A stretch of 64,000 bases of DNA from Piezodorus guildinii (taxonomy: Eukaryota; Arthropoda; Insecta; Hemiptera; Pentatomidae). The position numbers and the translations under genes are program-made. The notes beneath the pieces were generated by a model that did no database searches, had not been told where the DNA came from, and saw only the letters and a program-made list of their open reading frames with translations. Each line of letters begins with the position of its first letter. Position 1 is the first letter of the stretch. Positions 51,701 to 57,429 of the stretch are shown here, in pieces. Where the stretch lies: contig CM041297.1 of NCBI GenBank assembly GCA_023052935.1, forward strand, positions 5,260,280-5,324,279. The letters run 5' to 3'.

Positions 51701-52952
51701 ACAATTGTATCAAAAAAGATGGGGGTTACTTTGTAGCATCGTGGTTAGCATTACAGCCTCCTATGCCAAAGGCCCCTTGTTTAATCCCAAAGGTGGTCCT
51801 AGGATTGTTTAATGGGAGTAAAGCATCCTCAGTTACCCCGTCCTTTGGAGGCACAATTTAGGACTCCCACTGTAGTATTGTCCGATTAGCCATAGCAGCC
51901 TAAAGGGGCGTTAAATAAATAAACAACAAAAATGATGTAAAATTTAATGGGATTCAAGATCACGTGGGTTTCATTATGATTGAAATAGTCTGACAGGGAT
52001 TTTTTTTAAATTTCTTCCTCTGAACTATCTTTATTTTTGTATATTTCAATAAATTAGGTACGTCATCTTATTAGCATAGATAAATATCGGCTAAATATGA
52101 AAGTTGAGCGAATTTGATAAACAACTAAAGGAGAAAAGTGCAAACATATTTTTTAATGCAATTTTTGTGTTTTTGATAATAAGAACAGTAATATAAACGT
52201 ATACTATACCGTTAGATAGCTAAAGATTTTAGAAAAAAATATTATCTGATACACGGGATTGTCAAGTGTAATGGAGAGTGATGAAAAGCCGATAAAACTA
52301 ACTGATTTTTGTATATAAACATATAATTCACTCGATTTTAACAACAGAGGTAAGTGAAAGTCGTGTGTTGAGCGCACCAGATTTTTTTTATAGTGATACA
52401 ATTTCTATTATCACGACTTTATATCAGATTAGGAATAAATTGTACGCGAGTTATAATTCACTATCGTATACTTTCAGCTTTCACTTGGTTGTCTCTATCA
52501 TCGTGTAGCGAAGATTAAAAAAAAAATAATTTAAATCAAATGAATAAATTACCTAGGGCCCATCAGTGCGACCAACTTTCCATTCTCAACAGCCCCTGAA
52601 ACTGTCGTAACAATATTATGTAATATATATTGGGCTGAACATATTTTTTTATTTTTTTCTGTTGGACTTACCATTATTAACTAATTTTTTATACGTTACA
52701 GTATTAGATTTGAATAATGATTTTTTAATCTGTTTTACGGTGACGCTCAAATCGGACCATGTAAGAGTTATATCTTCTCTACCGTCGTGGCCGTTTTGGT
52801 ATTTATTTTTTTTCTAAAAAAAAAAAAAAAATCTATGTAAAACACACTTCGCTAAAAAAAAAAAAATAAATAAATAAAACTTATTTTTAGGTACTCACGA
52901 ATTCTGTAGGATTCGGAAACTGCTCCTTCAAGTATATAGCATCCAGTATCAT
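27615..52952 (-). CDS. ABC transporter subfamily G half-transporter, 15 coding exons
   Basis: ABCG half-transporters dimerise in a membrane and use ATP to export lipids, pigment precursors or xenobiotics; the substrate of this one is not evident. My exon chain is 52952-52899, 52813-52672, 52601-52553, 44479-44430, 44354-44218, 41322-41197, 40718-40438, 38226-38043, 35051-35020, 34939-34834, 33694-33467, 30927-30792, 30718-30613, 29722-29622 and 27790-27615. Phases agree throughout and give 635 residues, normal for the family. The N-terminal ATPase has Walker A GPSGAGKST (80-88), Q-loop Q127, signature LSGGERKRLS (190-199), Walker B LLFCDEP (210-216) and H-loop H244. Six membrane segments follow (about 386-402, 417-440, 464-484, 489-515, 520-540, 607-628). 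Typical ABCG features include TENTFPALYSALALIPQELP and CLRTGSEIFEYYSFSEDRLY. The introns are loaded with transposons. It resembles white/scarlet/brown-type insect ABCGs, but I cannot assign an orthologue. Confidence 0.93.
28368..28650 (+). mobile_element. tRNA-derived SINE, family A (ABCG intron)
   Basis: GTAGCATGGTGGCTAGCATA and CCCAGGTTTAAGCCC form A- and B-box-like segments. The body and the ATATAAATAAACAATA end match the family. Confidence 0.75.
28700..29278 (+). pseudogene. RTE-like reverse transcriptase C-terminal remnant (family C)
   Basis: The frame 28711-28938 holds YKTLISPVLTYGSECLAISR and EHCVLRRIFGP. Later frames contain a KVDGWMEW / RW(L/M)DGVE-like piece and a KAMAILREEWW-like end, all typical of LINE C-termini. 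It is broken by stops and lies antisense to the ABCG gene in an intron. Confidence 0.7.
29622..29722 (-). CDS. ABCG exon 14, extracellular loop
   Basis: Encodes STLPVVVSWLQYFSWMRYCY and ESLSIIQWQDVEDI, the conserved loop before segment 6. Donor GTAAGT. Confidence 0.92.
29800..30520 (+). mobile_element. HINE-like non-coding element (ABCG intron)
   Basis: Shares AGAACCACTTTATACCATG, an ACATACCGTTGGAAAGCTAA-like block and the end GTGAAAGTTGTGTGTTGCCC followed by ACACCAGA with the other copies. The start is truncated; a G-run of about 10 sits at 30160. Confidence 0.55.
30613..30718 (-). CDS. ABCG exon 13, membrane segment 5
   Basis: Encodes GFMFASMFENYERASVFLIP and FDNTMMIISGLFIKL. Donor GTAAGA. 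Confidence 0.92.
30792..30927 (-). CDS. ABCG exon 12, membrane segments 3-4
   Basis: Encodes LPGLALDAFIFTAIIYLFAS and FAFSMVSLISILCILVSTAC. Donor GTAAGA. Confidence 0.92.
31185..32235 (+). mobile_element. Jockey-like non-LTR retrotransposon, 5'-truncated (ABCG intron)
   Basis: Starts within the DLVWHPGLLYK-like RT motif. Open pieces 31323-31523 and 31571-31810 carry the YTDDT box region and PVEQICYLDLLLDKRLTWNP, then RLKRQETARHFRLLQHLLDK. The 3' end is AGTTGTAAATTTCAATAAAT with an A-rich tail. Stops and substitutions (YTDD for YADD) make it inactive. Confidence 0.75.
32655..32790 (-). mobile_element. Penelope-like terminal fragment
   Basis: AGGTGGAATAGTCAGGAATC, the hammerhead motif, then ACTGAGCCATGTCCAAGCAT mirror the fragment at 22290-22402 in the opposite orientation. 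Confidence 0.6.
32709..32748 (-). ncRNA. Hammerhead ribozyme-like motif, intact core
   Basis: On minus: TGCC-CTGATGA-T-GGCTC..GAGCC-GAAAC-GTTGG. Helix II has five perfect pairs. Confidence 0.6.
33467..33694 (-). CDS. ABCG exon 11, membrane segments 1-2
   Basis: 76 codons: VVAITAGMCYVGAV, then AVQGVLFILITENTFPALYS and ELPLLVREMRDGDYHPSALY. Acceptor GCAG, donor GTGAGT. Confidence 0.95.
33795..34382 (+). pseudogene. LINE RNase H domain and C-terminal remnant
   Basis: Plus-strand reading gives IVLFLDSHAAIIAAMQ, a VVYTRPSW segment and GNEVADKLAKEGG, the D..A and HxGxxGNExAD-like motifs of the RNase H domain carried by I/Jockey-type LINEs. After a stop, a CDAKWDMLPHFCFCHKGSG piece resembles the zinc-knuckle C-terminus. 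Stops and frameshifts abound. Confidence 0.65.
34383..34585. repeat. Inverted repeat with about 95-bp arms
   Basis: ATCTGGCTGTCAAGTACCAC..CCAGATGTGCTGCAT is followed at once by its reverse complement, with about 15 bp between. Both arms read the same peptide (FSRMQTIRDE, SEWYLTA) in opposite directions at 34188-34553 minus and 34418-34600 plus. It is the end of the RNase H element duplicated head to head. Confidence 0.8.
34834..34939 (-). CDS. ABCG exon 10, start of membrane domain
   Basis: Encodes SSSWFYKFYYILYRSILELL and RNPQLQWLKIAQKI, the elbow helix leading into membrane segment 1. Confidence 0.9.
35020..35051 (-). CDS. ABCG exon 9, 32-nt micro-exon
   Basis: Encodes VNKVTNQLFD and two bases of a tyrosine codon. 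TTTTTCAG acceptor and GTAAGT donor fit well, and its phases (0, 2) are exactly what joins exons 8 and 10. Confidence 0.8.
35570..35762 (-). mobile_element. tRNA-derived SINE, family B (ABCG intron)
   Basis: On minus: GGGTCTATTGGATAGAGCAC (A-box region), CTGGATTCGAATCCGGGC (B-box) and a body GACCCCCTCCTGGGGCAGAC. This is the better preserved of two copies. Confidence 0.65.
35763..36339. other. ABCG intron filler
   Basis: AT-rich; the 99-codon minus frame at 35728-36027 is a low-complexity F/L/Y-rich reading with no family features. Confidence 0.4.
36340..36640. mobile_element. Penelope-like inverted pLTR pair
   Basis: The left end GATGAGGAAGATGGTTGGGG and the right end CCCCCAACCATCTTCCTCAT are inverted. 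Each side carries the hammerhead-like segment (36405-36444 minus; 36536-36566 plus). About 90 bp of AT-rich sequence separate them. Confidence 0.7.
36405..36444 (-). ncRNA. Hammerhead-like motif, decayed
   Basis: CTGATAA instead of CTGATGA and GAAAT instead of GAAAC, with the AGGCCCACAATGTAGGCT hairpin kept. The partner at 36536 has GGCCGAAACGTTGGC but no CTGATGA. Confidence 0.45.
36765..37855 (+). pseudogene. mariner-like transposase remnant (ABCG intron)
   Basis: Pieces in all three frames match mariner transposase: an N-terminal KLIRYEGESVLDKQTARR-like helix-turn-helix stretch near 36840-36920, a VTCDEMWV-like catalytic D region near 37215, and LPHQPYSPDLAPSDYY near 37565-37615. The long frame at 37430-37744 is out of register and not a gene. 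No clear terminal inverted repeats. Confidence 0.65.
38043..38226 (-). CDS. ABCG exon 8, linker
   Basis: Begins SAGYHMKVNEGAGEFLMSCI and ends LIALQEQPAN. The acceptor AATTCAG keeps frame; using the CAG five bases further in would give an early stop. The donor GTTTGT is weak but required by phase. Confidence 0.85.
38540..39415 (-). pseudogene. Jockey-like 3' fragment, minus copy
   Basis: The frame 38859-39119 carries PAEQIRYPGLHLDKCLTWNP and RLKRQETARHFGLLQHLLDK. The 3' UTR with poly(T) on plus starts at 38543. Truncated upstream after the RT GVPQGS-like region near 39370. Confidence 0.75.
39420..39855 (+). pseudogene. Jockey-like 3' fragment, plus copy
   Basis: Starts at the ELWGSTKPSNSSRIQSLQSK-like codons and ends with the 3' UTR and an (AAAT)n tail. 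It contains the element's own 3' end, as the minus copy does. Confidence 0.7.
40438..40718 (-). CDS. ABCG exon 7, signature, Walker B and H-loop
   Basis: Carries AELSGGERKRLSFATACLSN, LLFCDEPTTGLDSLSAIRLV and ILCTIHQPSPEVLKFFSSIM. The longest exon. The frame reading on the opposite strand is a shadow. Confidence 0.96.
40800..41060. mobile_element. Penelope-like remnant, inverted halves
   Basis: AAAGAAATAGTTAATATATC and later TCTGAAGTTATCAATTTTACTC repeat PLE internal sequence of 38440-38500 and 39970-40000, with the two halves facing each other. No hammerhead core is left. Confidence 0.5.
41197..41322 (-). CDS. ABCG exon 6
   Basis: 42 codons starting ACLKLDKRITYQEKESRV and ending RKIGGSIFGE, the helical part of the ATPase domain before the signature. 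Donor GTATGT. Confidence 0.9.
42033..43044 (-). mobile_element. RTE-like (family A) retrotransposon, 5'-truncated, 14-bp target-site duplication
   Basis: ATCAAAACAATTAA occurs at 42019-42032 and 43045-43058 on either side. A (TTA)n tail on minus marks the 3' end. The element lies in a PLE remnant inside the ABCG intron. Confidence 0.85.
42210..43049 (-). pseudogene. RTE-like reverse transcriptase, longest family A frame
   Basis: 279 residues open from the palm to near the C-terminus: ERFEVRSGLKQGDSLSPVLF, VLGYADDLVLLGEDTETIQL (catalytic YADD), HVEKFKYLGSMILRKNEIQE, VLYGCETWPLTLKDEQRLKV and FENKVLRKIFGPKRDEATGE. The first residues come from flanking DNA. A deletion after the YADD region removes the LNADKTKYMIS segment present at 11905-12612, and the C-terminal RPKGRPKRRW part continues in another frame (42056-42256). 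Confidence 0.85.
44218..44354 (-). CDS. ABCG exon 5, Q-loop region
   Basis: Encodes GDVKINGKQVNDSICKISGF, then MRQEDIFIGDLTVKEHLTFM; Q127 is the Q-loop glutamine. Donor GTACCT. Confidence 0.93.
44430..44479 (-). CDS. ABCG exon 4, second half of Walker A
   Basis: Continues with SGAGKSTILYALAHRHS. The acceptor is TTTTCAG, the donor GTGACA. Confidence 0.93.
44553..45375 (-). mobile_element. Tc1-like transposon remnant (ABCG intron)
   Basis: The transposase C-terminal half is readable at 45050-45346 and continues in other frames down to about 44890. The low-coordinate end has CACAGTGAAAATGATATACT, which resembles a Tc1-type terminus. A TATATGTAGGTTTTTTATT unit is repeated three times at 44665-44720. 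The N-terminal DNA-binding half is gone. Confidence 0.7.
45050..45346 (-). pseudogene. Tc1-like transposase, catalytic fragment
   Basis: Has KHRGGSVMVWGCMAASGVGN, GIMDKHLYVDILRQNLIVSA, the second aspartate region FYQDNDPKYSS and the end PAQSPDLNVIEH with the third acidic residue. This is the cut-and-paste DDE core of the Tc1 family. The first catalytic D and the HTH are not present in this frame. Confidence 0.85.
45376..46620 (-). mobile_element. LINE with RNase H domain (I/Jockey-type), fragment (ABCG intron)
   Basis: Minus reading runs from the RT thumb (46332-46565: LPFYLGVRFDKRLTWKSQID) through 45583-46458 into the rest of RNase H at 45380-45583. It abuts the Tc1 remnant on one side and a HINE-like fragment on the other. 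Confidence 0.7.
45583..46458 (-). pseudogene. LINE RT C-terminus and RNase H domain
   Basis: 291 residues: LFTGYIRPTIENGITSWGMA and LQNQGLRIITGGLNSTPIKA (LINE post-RT region), then RVYTDGSATNAIANGGGGVH and NYKAEHDSMLTAAKIL, which hold the D and E of the RNase H active site. The last motif (GNEIADQLAKEG) follows in another frame near 45470. The RT palm is lacking. Confidence 0.8.
46656..47112 (-). mobile_element. HINE-like element, start half (ABCG intron)
   Basis: Reverse complement of the first half of the family, ending ACGATCGCAATACTTTCCCT and TACCATATGTAGTAAATG, a decayed form of the palindrome. Confidence 0.5.
47113..48030. other. ABCG intron filler
   Basis: AT-rich. The stretch 47400-47860 has a diverged sister at 48330-48450 and 49360-49680 (GGTGAAACTTCGTGATAGCA / GAGGTGAAAGCAAGTCTTGT; ATACACATCATGAAAAC; AATATTTATTATAA), so it is an unnamed duplicated repeat. 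Confidence 0.45.
48031..48290 (+). mobile_element. tRNA-derived SINE, family A (ABCG intron)
   Basis: AATGGCTAGCATAACAGCC, GTCACGGGTTCAAACCCGCA (good B-box) and the usual body; 3' end GATGTTAAATAAACAAAAAA. Confidence 0.75.
48454..49353 (-). mobile_element. mariner element, 900 bp, internal deletion, both TIRs intact
   Basis: Ends are TTGGGTTGATGCAAAATTAA and its inverted partner TTAATTTTGCATCAACCCAA, about 30 bp of TIR, between TA dinucleotides (48452-48453 and 49354-49355). Full mariners are about 1.3 kb; this one has lost the middle of its transposase. The TIRs resemble those of Hsmar1/cecropia-type mariners as I remember them. Confidence 0.92.
48598..49272 (-). CDS. mariner transposase, internally deleted, still open
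   Basis: 224 residues. The N-terminal part keeps the paired helix-turn-helix: SKCDFRQIYFYEFKLGRSAA, NINEVWGQGAINECTVQRWF, QKFRRGDFDLEDKEGRGRHL. After REMAAELGTQ the frame jumps to QKLQRLCPALMNRKGPILLH, then DNARPHVAQPTLRRL (second D) and HPPYSPDLSPTDFHFF (third D). Roughly 110-130 residues with the first catalytic D are missing. It cannot transpose itself but may still bind TIRs. Confidence 0.88.
   Translation of the reverse strand: MIIIIPKQTLSNTLSFTMNLFSKIVLFSVFKGLESKMSKCDFRQIYFYEFKLGRSAAQTARNINEVWGQGAINECTVQRWFQKFRRGDFDLEDKEGRGRHLALDNDQLRSKVEEDPTKTTREMAAELGTQKLQRLCPALMNRKGPILLHDNARPHVAQPTLRRLHELGYELLQHPPYSPDLSPTDFHFFRHLDNFLREKNFQNQDDIENSFPDFIESRDSDFFF
49771..50694 (+). mobile_element. HINE-like element, best-preserved copy (ABCG intron)
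   Basis: Between T-runs: start ACTTTCACTTACTATATATA, end GTAAGTGAAAGTCGTGTGTT and GCCCGCACCAGA. About 0.92 kb, with a TG microsatellite at 49893-49933. Internal blocks (GAGACGTGACAAAACTTTTT, AGAGGCACTTTATACCATGC, GATACCCAACTAAAGGAGAA) recur in the other copies. No open frame spans it; the frames at 49724-50028 read through the TG repeat. Confidence 0.6.
50700..51366. other. ABCG intron filler
   Basis: AT-rich, no recognised repeat. Confidence 0.35.
51370..51605 (-). mobile_element. tRNA-derived SINE, family A, minus copy (ABCG intron)
   Basis: The reverse complement of the family from its TAAAGTGACAAATAAAATAA end to the TTCTATACCAAAGGTCACGG head; one of only two minus-oriented copies. Confidence 0.65.
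51721..51927 (+). mobile_element. tRNA-derived SINE, family A, internally deleted (ABCG intron)
   Basis: GTAGCATCGTGGTTAGCATT head; the middle (GATGTCAGGTACTCGTTAAA block) is missing; tail TTAAATAAATAAACAACAAA. Confidence 0.7.
51930..52384 (+). mobile_element. HINE-like element, end half (ABCG intron)
   Basis: Runs from the AATGGGATTCAAGATCACGT region to GTAAGTGAAAGTCGTGTGTT and GCGCACCAGA before a T-run. Confidence 0.55.
52553..52601 (-). CDS. ABCG exon 3, first half of Walker A
   Basis: Encodes VSGAVENGKLVALMGP and two bases of the next serine codon; the Walker A loop is cut here by an intron of about 8 kb. Confidence 0.92.
52672..52813 (-). CDS. ABCG exon 2
   Basis: Codons 19-65 plus one base. 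Contains the pre-ATPase strand DITLTWSDLSVTVKQ. The acceptor is TTTTAG, the donor GTAAGT. Confidence 0.88.
52899..52952 (-). CDS. ABCG exon 1 (start codon)
   Basis: Encodes MILDAIYLKEQFPNPTEF, ending in phase 0 at a GTGAGT donor. I chose this ATG because the next exon continues in frame and the region upstream shows no open extension. Confidence 0.8.
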
Positions 52953-53381
52953 GTTTATTGCACTTTTACACTATTATAATATAATTAAAACGCACAATAC
53001 ACACACATTTCTCGAAGAGGAACGTAGAACTCGCACAGACTCTCTCGCCGGGGCTTGTAAAGCCCAACTGTGGGTCCCTTACCCTCTCTATGTTTTCGTT
53101 ACGTAATCGCCTCCCTTATACCTGAAACCTCAAACTAGCGTTCTATCTATTAGTTTAAGGCTCAAGGTGGATATTCGAGAGGGAAAAAGGGAAATTCTCA
53201 CCTTAAAAAAATACCAATTAATTAAAAATAATTAATTTTTTGTATATTAACACACTAAGATAGCCCATTAAAAGTTTAATTAAAAATTCTTATAAGCTTT
53301 CTGGAATTTAAACGACATATTCATCAATAAGTATATCAATCTTTATTATTTAATTAAAAAATAATAAAGACAATTTTTGTT
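52953..53381. other. Upstream region of the ABCG gene
   Basis: The 5' flank on the minus strand. 53030-53160 is richer in GC than the rest, as a promoter or 5' UTR might be. No core promoter motif is clear enough to call. Confidence 0.3.
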
Positions 53382-53660
53382 TGGGGTCACCTGTAGCATA
53401 ATAGCATAGAATAATAGTCGTCAATGTGCAATGTAACGGGTTCAAACCTTCAGTTGGCCCTAGGATTTTTTAATGGGAGTAAACAATTTTTAGTTATTCC
53501 GTCCTTCGTAGGGGACGTTAAAAGATTGTCCCGAGCCTGTGCGATGTCAGGTACTCGTTAAAGATCCCTATCCTAATTAAGCCTAGATAGGTAAAATATA
53601 GGACTCCCACTGTAGCATCGTCTGATTAGCTACAGTGGCACAAAGTTACGTTAAATTAAT
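53382..53660 (+). mobile_element. tRNA-derived SINE, family A
   Basis: GGGGTCACCTGTAGCATAAT, AACGGGTTCAAACCTTCAGT, full body and an AT-rich 3' end. A short reverse HINE-like end (53700-53745) and a SINE tail (53805-53870) follow. Confidence 0.7.
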
Positions 53661-53870
53661 ACAGTTAAATATTTAAAAACTCTAGAACACGAAATACACG
53701 AATTTCACTCACCTCCGTTGTTAAAACCGATTAAAGAACTTTTATAGTTGAAAACAGGTTAAAGAATTGAGTTGAGTTTCGATATAAAACAAGTGAACAA
53801 TTTAGGATTAACACTGTAGCATCGTCTGATTAGCAACGATAGCATTAAGTGATGTTAATAAATAAATAAC

Positions 53871-54679
53871 AATTTTTGTTAGTATTAATTAAATCATACA
53901 AATCAATATTTTTAAAGAATAATATAGCGCTTGAATTGACGAAAACTATTTTTTTTTTTTTTTAAATGTTTTTAATAAAGAGAATTCAAATGTATTGTGT
54001 TAAAGTATACTTTTATCGTACTCGGGTGTGAATATAGTAGTCTACTAACTGCATAATATGAAAAATACGAATTTCAAGTCTTTTCAAATATCACTCCTAG
54101 TAAAATTATTCTTGTGTTACCTATATGTGAGGTAAATGATTTTTTTTTTTTTTGCGTCTGAGTCGAAAAATATTTTCAAAAAAGAAAAGGTTCATGAACA
54201 ATGAATTATTTTATGGTCACAAAAAAAAAAGAAGAAAAAAAAAGCTACATCCCTATAACGCCATGGGTTAAGTCCTGACCAACGATATTGCAAGGAGGTG
54301 ATTAGACATAGGTCACGCACAGCCACCAGGCATTTTCCCTTTATTTTGGGTACCCATTTTTCTAAGGCTGTCCTAAAAAAAAACAAAAATTTATTTATCA
54401 ATAAATAAATGATGTGCTTAGCAAACTCGAACACCTATACCAAAAATTAAAATTGAGACGTTGATTTCCGAATTGTACAACAGGACATTTTTTTTACGAA
54501 AGTTACATTTTGAAATATGTGGATTCTGAACTAAAAAGAATAAACCTCATCCTTTAAAACGCAATTGCACGAAAATTGCTGACATTTTCAAAAGGATTTA
54601 AATTAAATAAGCATTTTGTACTTTCTGGAAAGAAATGCAATTTTTATAAAACTTTTTTTTTAATTTTTTTTTTTTAATC
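53871..54679. other. Unassigned AT-rich stretch
   Basis: The minus frame at 54192-54434 contains KWVPKIKGKCLVAVRDLCLI and is GC-richer at 54240-54370, but I know no matching family. Confidence 0.3.
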
Positions 54680-55235
54680 CTCAGACAAGACTTGAACGAC
54701 GAGAAACTGCTGGTATATACCGATTACTACAACACTTACTTGACAAACGTTCAAAACATCCATTCTATTACAAAAAGCTCATATATGTTACCATTATCAG
54801 GCTAATCTGGACATATGGAATCGAGCTTTGAGGCTCTACTAAACCATCTAATTCCTCCCGCATCCAATCCTTACAATCCAAAATAATTCTCAAAATCCTA
54901 AATGCTCCTGACTTCGTCACAAATAAAATCTTAATATCCCATTCGTTGCAGACCTTTCTCGTACCAGACAGACATACCACTTTTATTCCAAACTTCCAAC
55001 CCACATAAACCCTCTTGTCCGCAAACTATCAACCTCAAATATTCCTGATAACCCTCTGAGGGGATTGAAAAGAAGATGGCCTCGGATCTACTAATTTAAA
55101 TAAACATCGAATTTCTACCGCTGGTTAGTTTCTTTAGAAGTATTTTCACGCCCTTCATTGTAACTCAGCACTTTTACTGGTTGCATTTATTGTATCTAAA
55201 TACAGTTGTAAAATTCAATAAAATTAAAAAAACAA
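54680..55235 (+). pseudogene. Jockey-like non-LTR 3' fragment
   Basis: RLERRETAGIYRLLQHLLDK, IIRLIWTYGIEL and LQSKIILKILNAP are readable with stops; the 3' end is AATACAGTTGTAAAATTCAA with an A-rich tail. The frame on the minus strand over it is a shadow. Confidence 0.7.
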
Positions 55236-56344
55236 AACAAACGTTTTTTAGACGAACTCGGCTAACAGATAAAACGAAACTATTAGAATATAAATTTCGT
55301 ACTTTTTCAAACCATCATTTTGTTCGTTTTCATTTTTTTTTATGACACCATAAATGTCTTATTCTTGCACCCTTTTTTTTACTTTTCGAATGACGCAAAA
55401 AAAAAAAAAAATCATTTACAGCACTTATAGTAACTCAAGAATATGTTTACCGGCAGGGATATTTGAAATTCATATTTTTTATATTATGCAATAGATAGAC
55501 AACTATATTCATACTTTATCGTAAGTATGTTTAACACACCTAAACAGTAAATTTGAATTTTCTTTATTTAAAACCGCCATTTTCATTTTATGATCATCGT
55601 TTTATCAATTCCAAAATATCAGTTGTAACGCAATCCTCCCATCTACGCCTCGCTCTACATCCTAGACGTCAGGTTATTTATTTAAATCCTTACGATCTAG
55701 AAAAAATAAGACAATACAATTTAAAAAAAAAAACACAGACACATTATATTAACACCATACAGCCTAACACGAAATTAAATTTGAACTATACGAATTTGTT
55801 TCTGAACAAAATATTAATAAAAACTGGGACTGAAAAGTTATGAAAATAAGTAGAATACACGAGTTTGAGTGATAATCCAAAACGCTTAATCACACGAAAT
55901 ATTACAACAGCTCGCTCGGAAATGCTTAGGCCTCTTGACTCTAGACTTCCATATTGGAGGTATACCGTAGGCCTATTGCCTAACTTGTTTCTCCCACCAT
56001 CCACGCACGAGAACTAAGATTCTTCTCTGGGAGGAAGTTGCGTGTCGCACTTTATTTTTACCGCTGGTGGCTATAGGAGGGGGTCTCACGGAATTCCATT
56101 CACTTCCTTGAGGCCGTTTGCAAAATTATAAATAAAAAAAATCAAAACATGAAACTTGTCTGCAAGTATATGTGTATCGTTGTCAATAGTGTATGATTAG
56201 CGCTAACTGACAATAAACAAAAATATTACTCAATGGTTTATTATTTCAAAATAACTAAATCTGGGTATTATTGTTTTATATAGCCCTTAGTTATATTTAT
56301 TACTAATAATGGCAATTTACTAATATGAAACGCAATAAATAATC
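55236..56344. other. Mostly unassigned; short RTE scrap at 55618-55670
   Basis: AACGCAATCCTCCCATCTAC and the following bases match the RTE family A 3' region (42155-42200). 55900-56110 is GC-richer than its surroundings and unassigned. Confidence 0.35.
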
Positions 56345-56750
56345 GAAAGAAAAATGGCATATTACCACTGCTAATTTCAAGACGCTATATCTTTGCGACT
56401 TCTGAACCAATTTCAATGATTATTTTTACATTTGGTATTTATTTATTTATAAATTAGGAAAAACGGATTTTTTAAAGCCCTCGAATTCTCAGGAGGTAAA
56501 TTATTATTATTTTTTATTTTGGTCCATTACAAGTGTTCATTATTGAAAATAATAAACCAAAAGCATTTATTTTAGACTTCGTTTTTTTATTCAAATGAAA
56601 TTTCCTTCTTTCTTTTTCCTTCTTTTTCTCCATCATCAATAATAACCGAATTATCAGAAAATCACAACTCTTATAAGTTGTAGCTTGGCCATACAACATT
56701 ACTTTTTTCTCTCTTTGTTTAACCCGCTTCACGGATTCTAAAACTCTGAA

Positions 56751-57004
56751 GGGGTTACCTGTAGAAGGGTGGCTAGCATAACAGCCTCCTATGCCAAAGG
56801 ACCCGGGTTCAAACCTGCAGGTGGGCTTAGTTATGCCGTCCTTCGGAGGGGACGTTAAAAGGTGGTCCCTAGCCTGTGCGATGTCAGGTACGTTAAAGAT
56901 CCCTATCCTAATTAAAAATGGATAGGCAAAATTTAGGACTCCCACTGTAGCATCGTCCGATTAGCCACAGCAGCATAAAGTGACGTTAAATAAATAAAGA
57001 AACA
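56751..57004 (+). mobile_element. tRNA-derived SINE, family A
   Basis: GGGGTTACCTGTAGAAGGGT, ACCCGGGTTCAAACCTGCAG (B-box), the CCGTCCTTCGGAGGGGACGT body and a TAAATAAATAAAGAAACAAT end. A 30-bp internal deletion follows the head. Confidence 0.75.
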
Positions 57005-57017
57005 ATCTAAAACTCTG

Positions 57018-57300
57018 AAATGATATGTTAAAATAGAAACACACATCTAAAACAAGTGCTAAACGTTTCGGCCTACATTGTGGGTCTTCACAGGGTTGAC
57101 TCTGAGACGGTGTCTGAAGACTTTCTTTTCTAAAGAACACTTCTTACTTTTCTAAAGAACACTTCTTTAGACACCGTCTCAGAGTCAACCCTGGTGAAGG
57201 CCCACAATGTAGGCCGAAACGTCGGCACATAATTAAAATAGCACTTGTTTTAAATATGTGTTTCTATTTTATGACCGCACCCCGAACCATCTTCCTCATC
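57018..57300. mobile_element. Penelope-like inverted pLTR pair
   Basis: TAAAATAGAAACACACATCT on the left is matched by AAATATGTGTTTCTATTTTA on the right, and GAGTCAACCC / GGGTTGACTC with AGACGGTGTCT / AGACACCGTCT mirror inside. The right end GCACCCCGAACCATCTTCCT equals the outer end of the pair at 36340-36640, so both are one PLE family. A CTTTTCTAAAGAACACTTCT unit is doubled at the centre. Confidence 0.75.
57187..57227 (+). ncRNA. Hammerhead-like motif, one core base changed
   Basis: ACC-CTGGTGA-AGGCCCACAATGTAGGCC-GAAAC-GT-C-GGC. A in CTGATGA is replaced by G, which should abolish cleavage. The minus partner at 57062-57097 has CTGTGA (one base lost). Confidence 0.5.
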
Positions 57301-57429
57301 CAAAACTCTGAAAATCGTCGTAAAATCGGGTGATATCCTAAAGATGAAACGTATAAAGCAGTTAAACATTCGTTATTTTTGTCTCGAGATCCCCTGAGAC
57401 AACTCCATACTCTGTAAAACAGCAGTCAA

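Noticed and set aside
15146..57004. True tRNA genes
   Set aside because: A- and B-box-like segments occur only in SINE heads that do not fold into a full cloverleaf and are followed by the SINE body.
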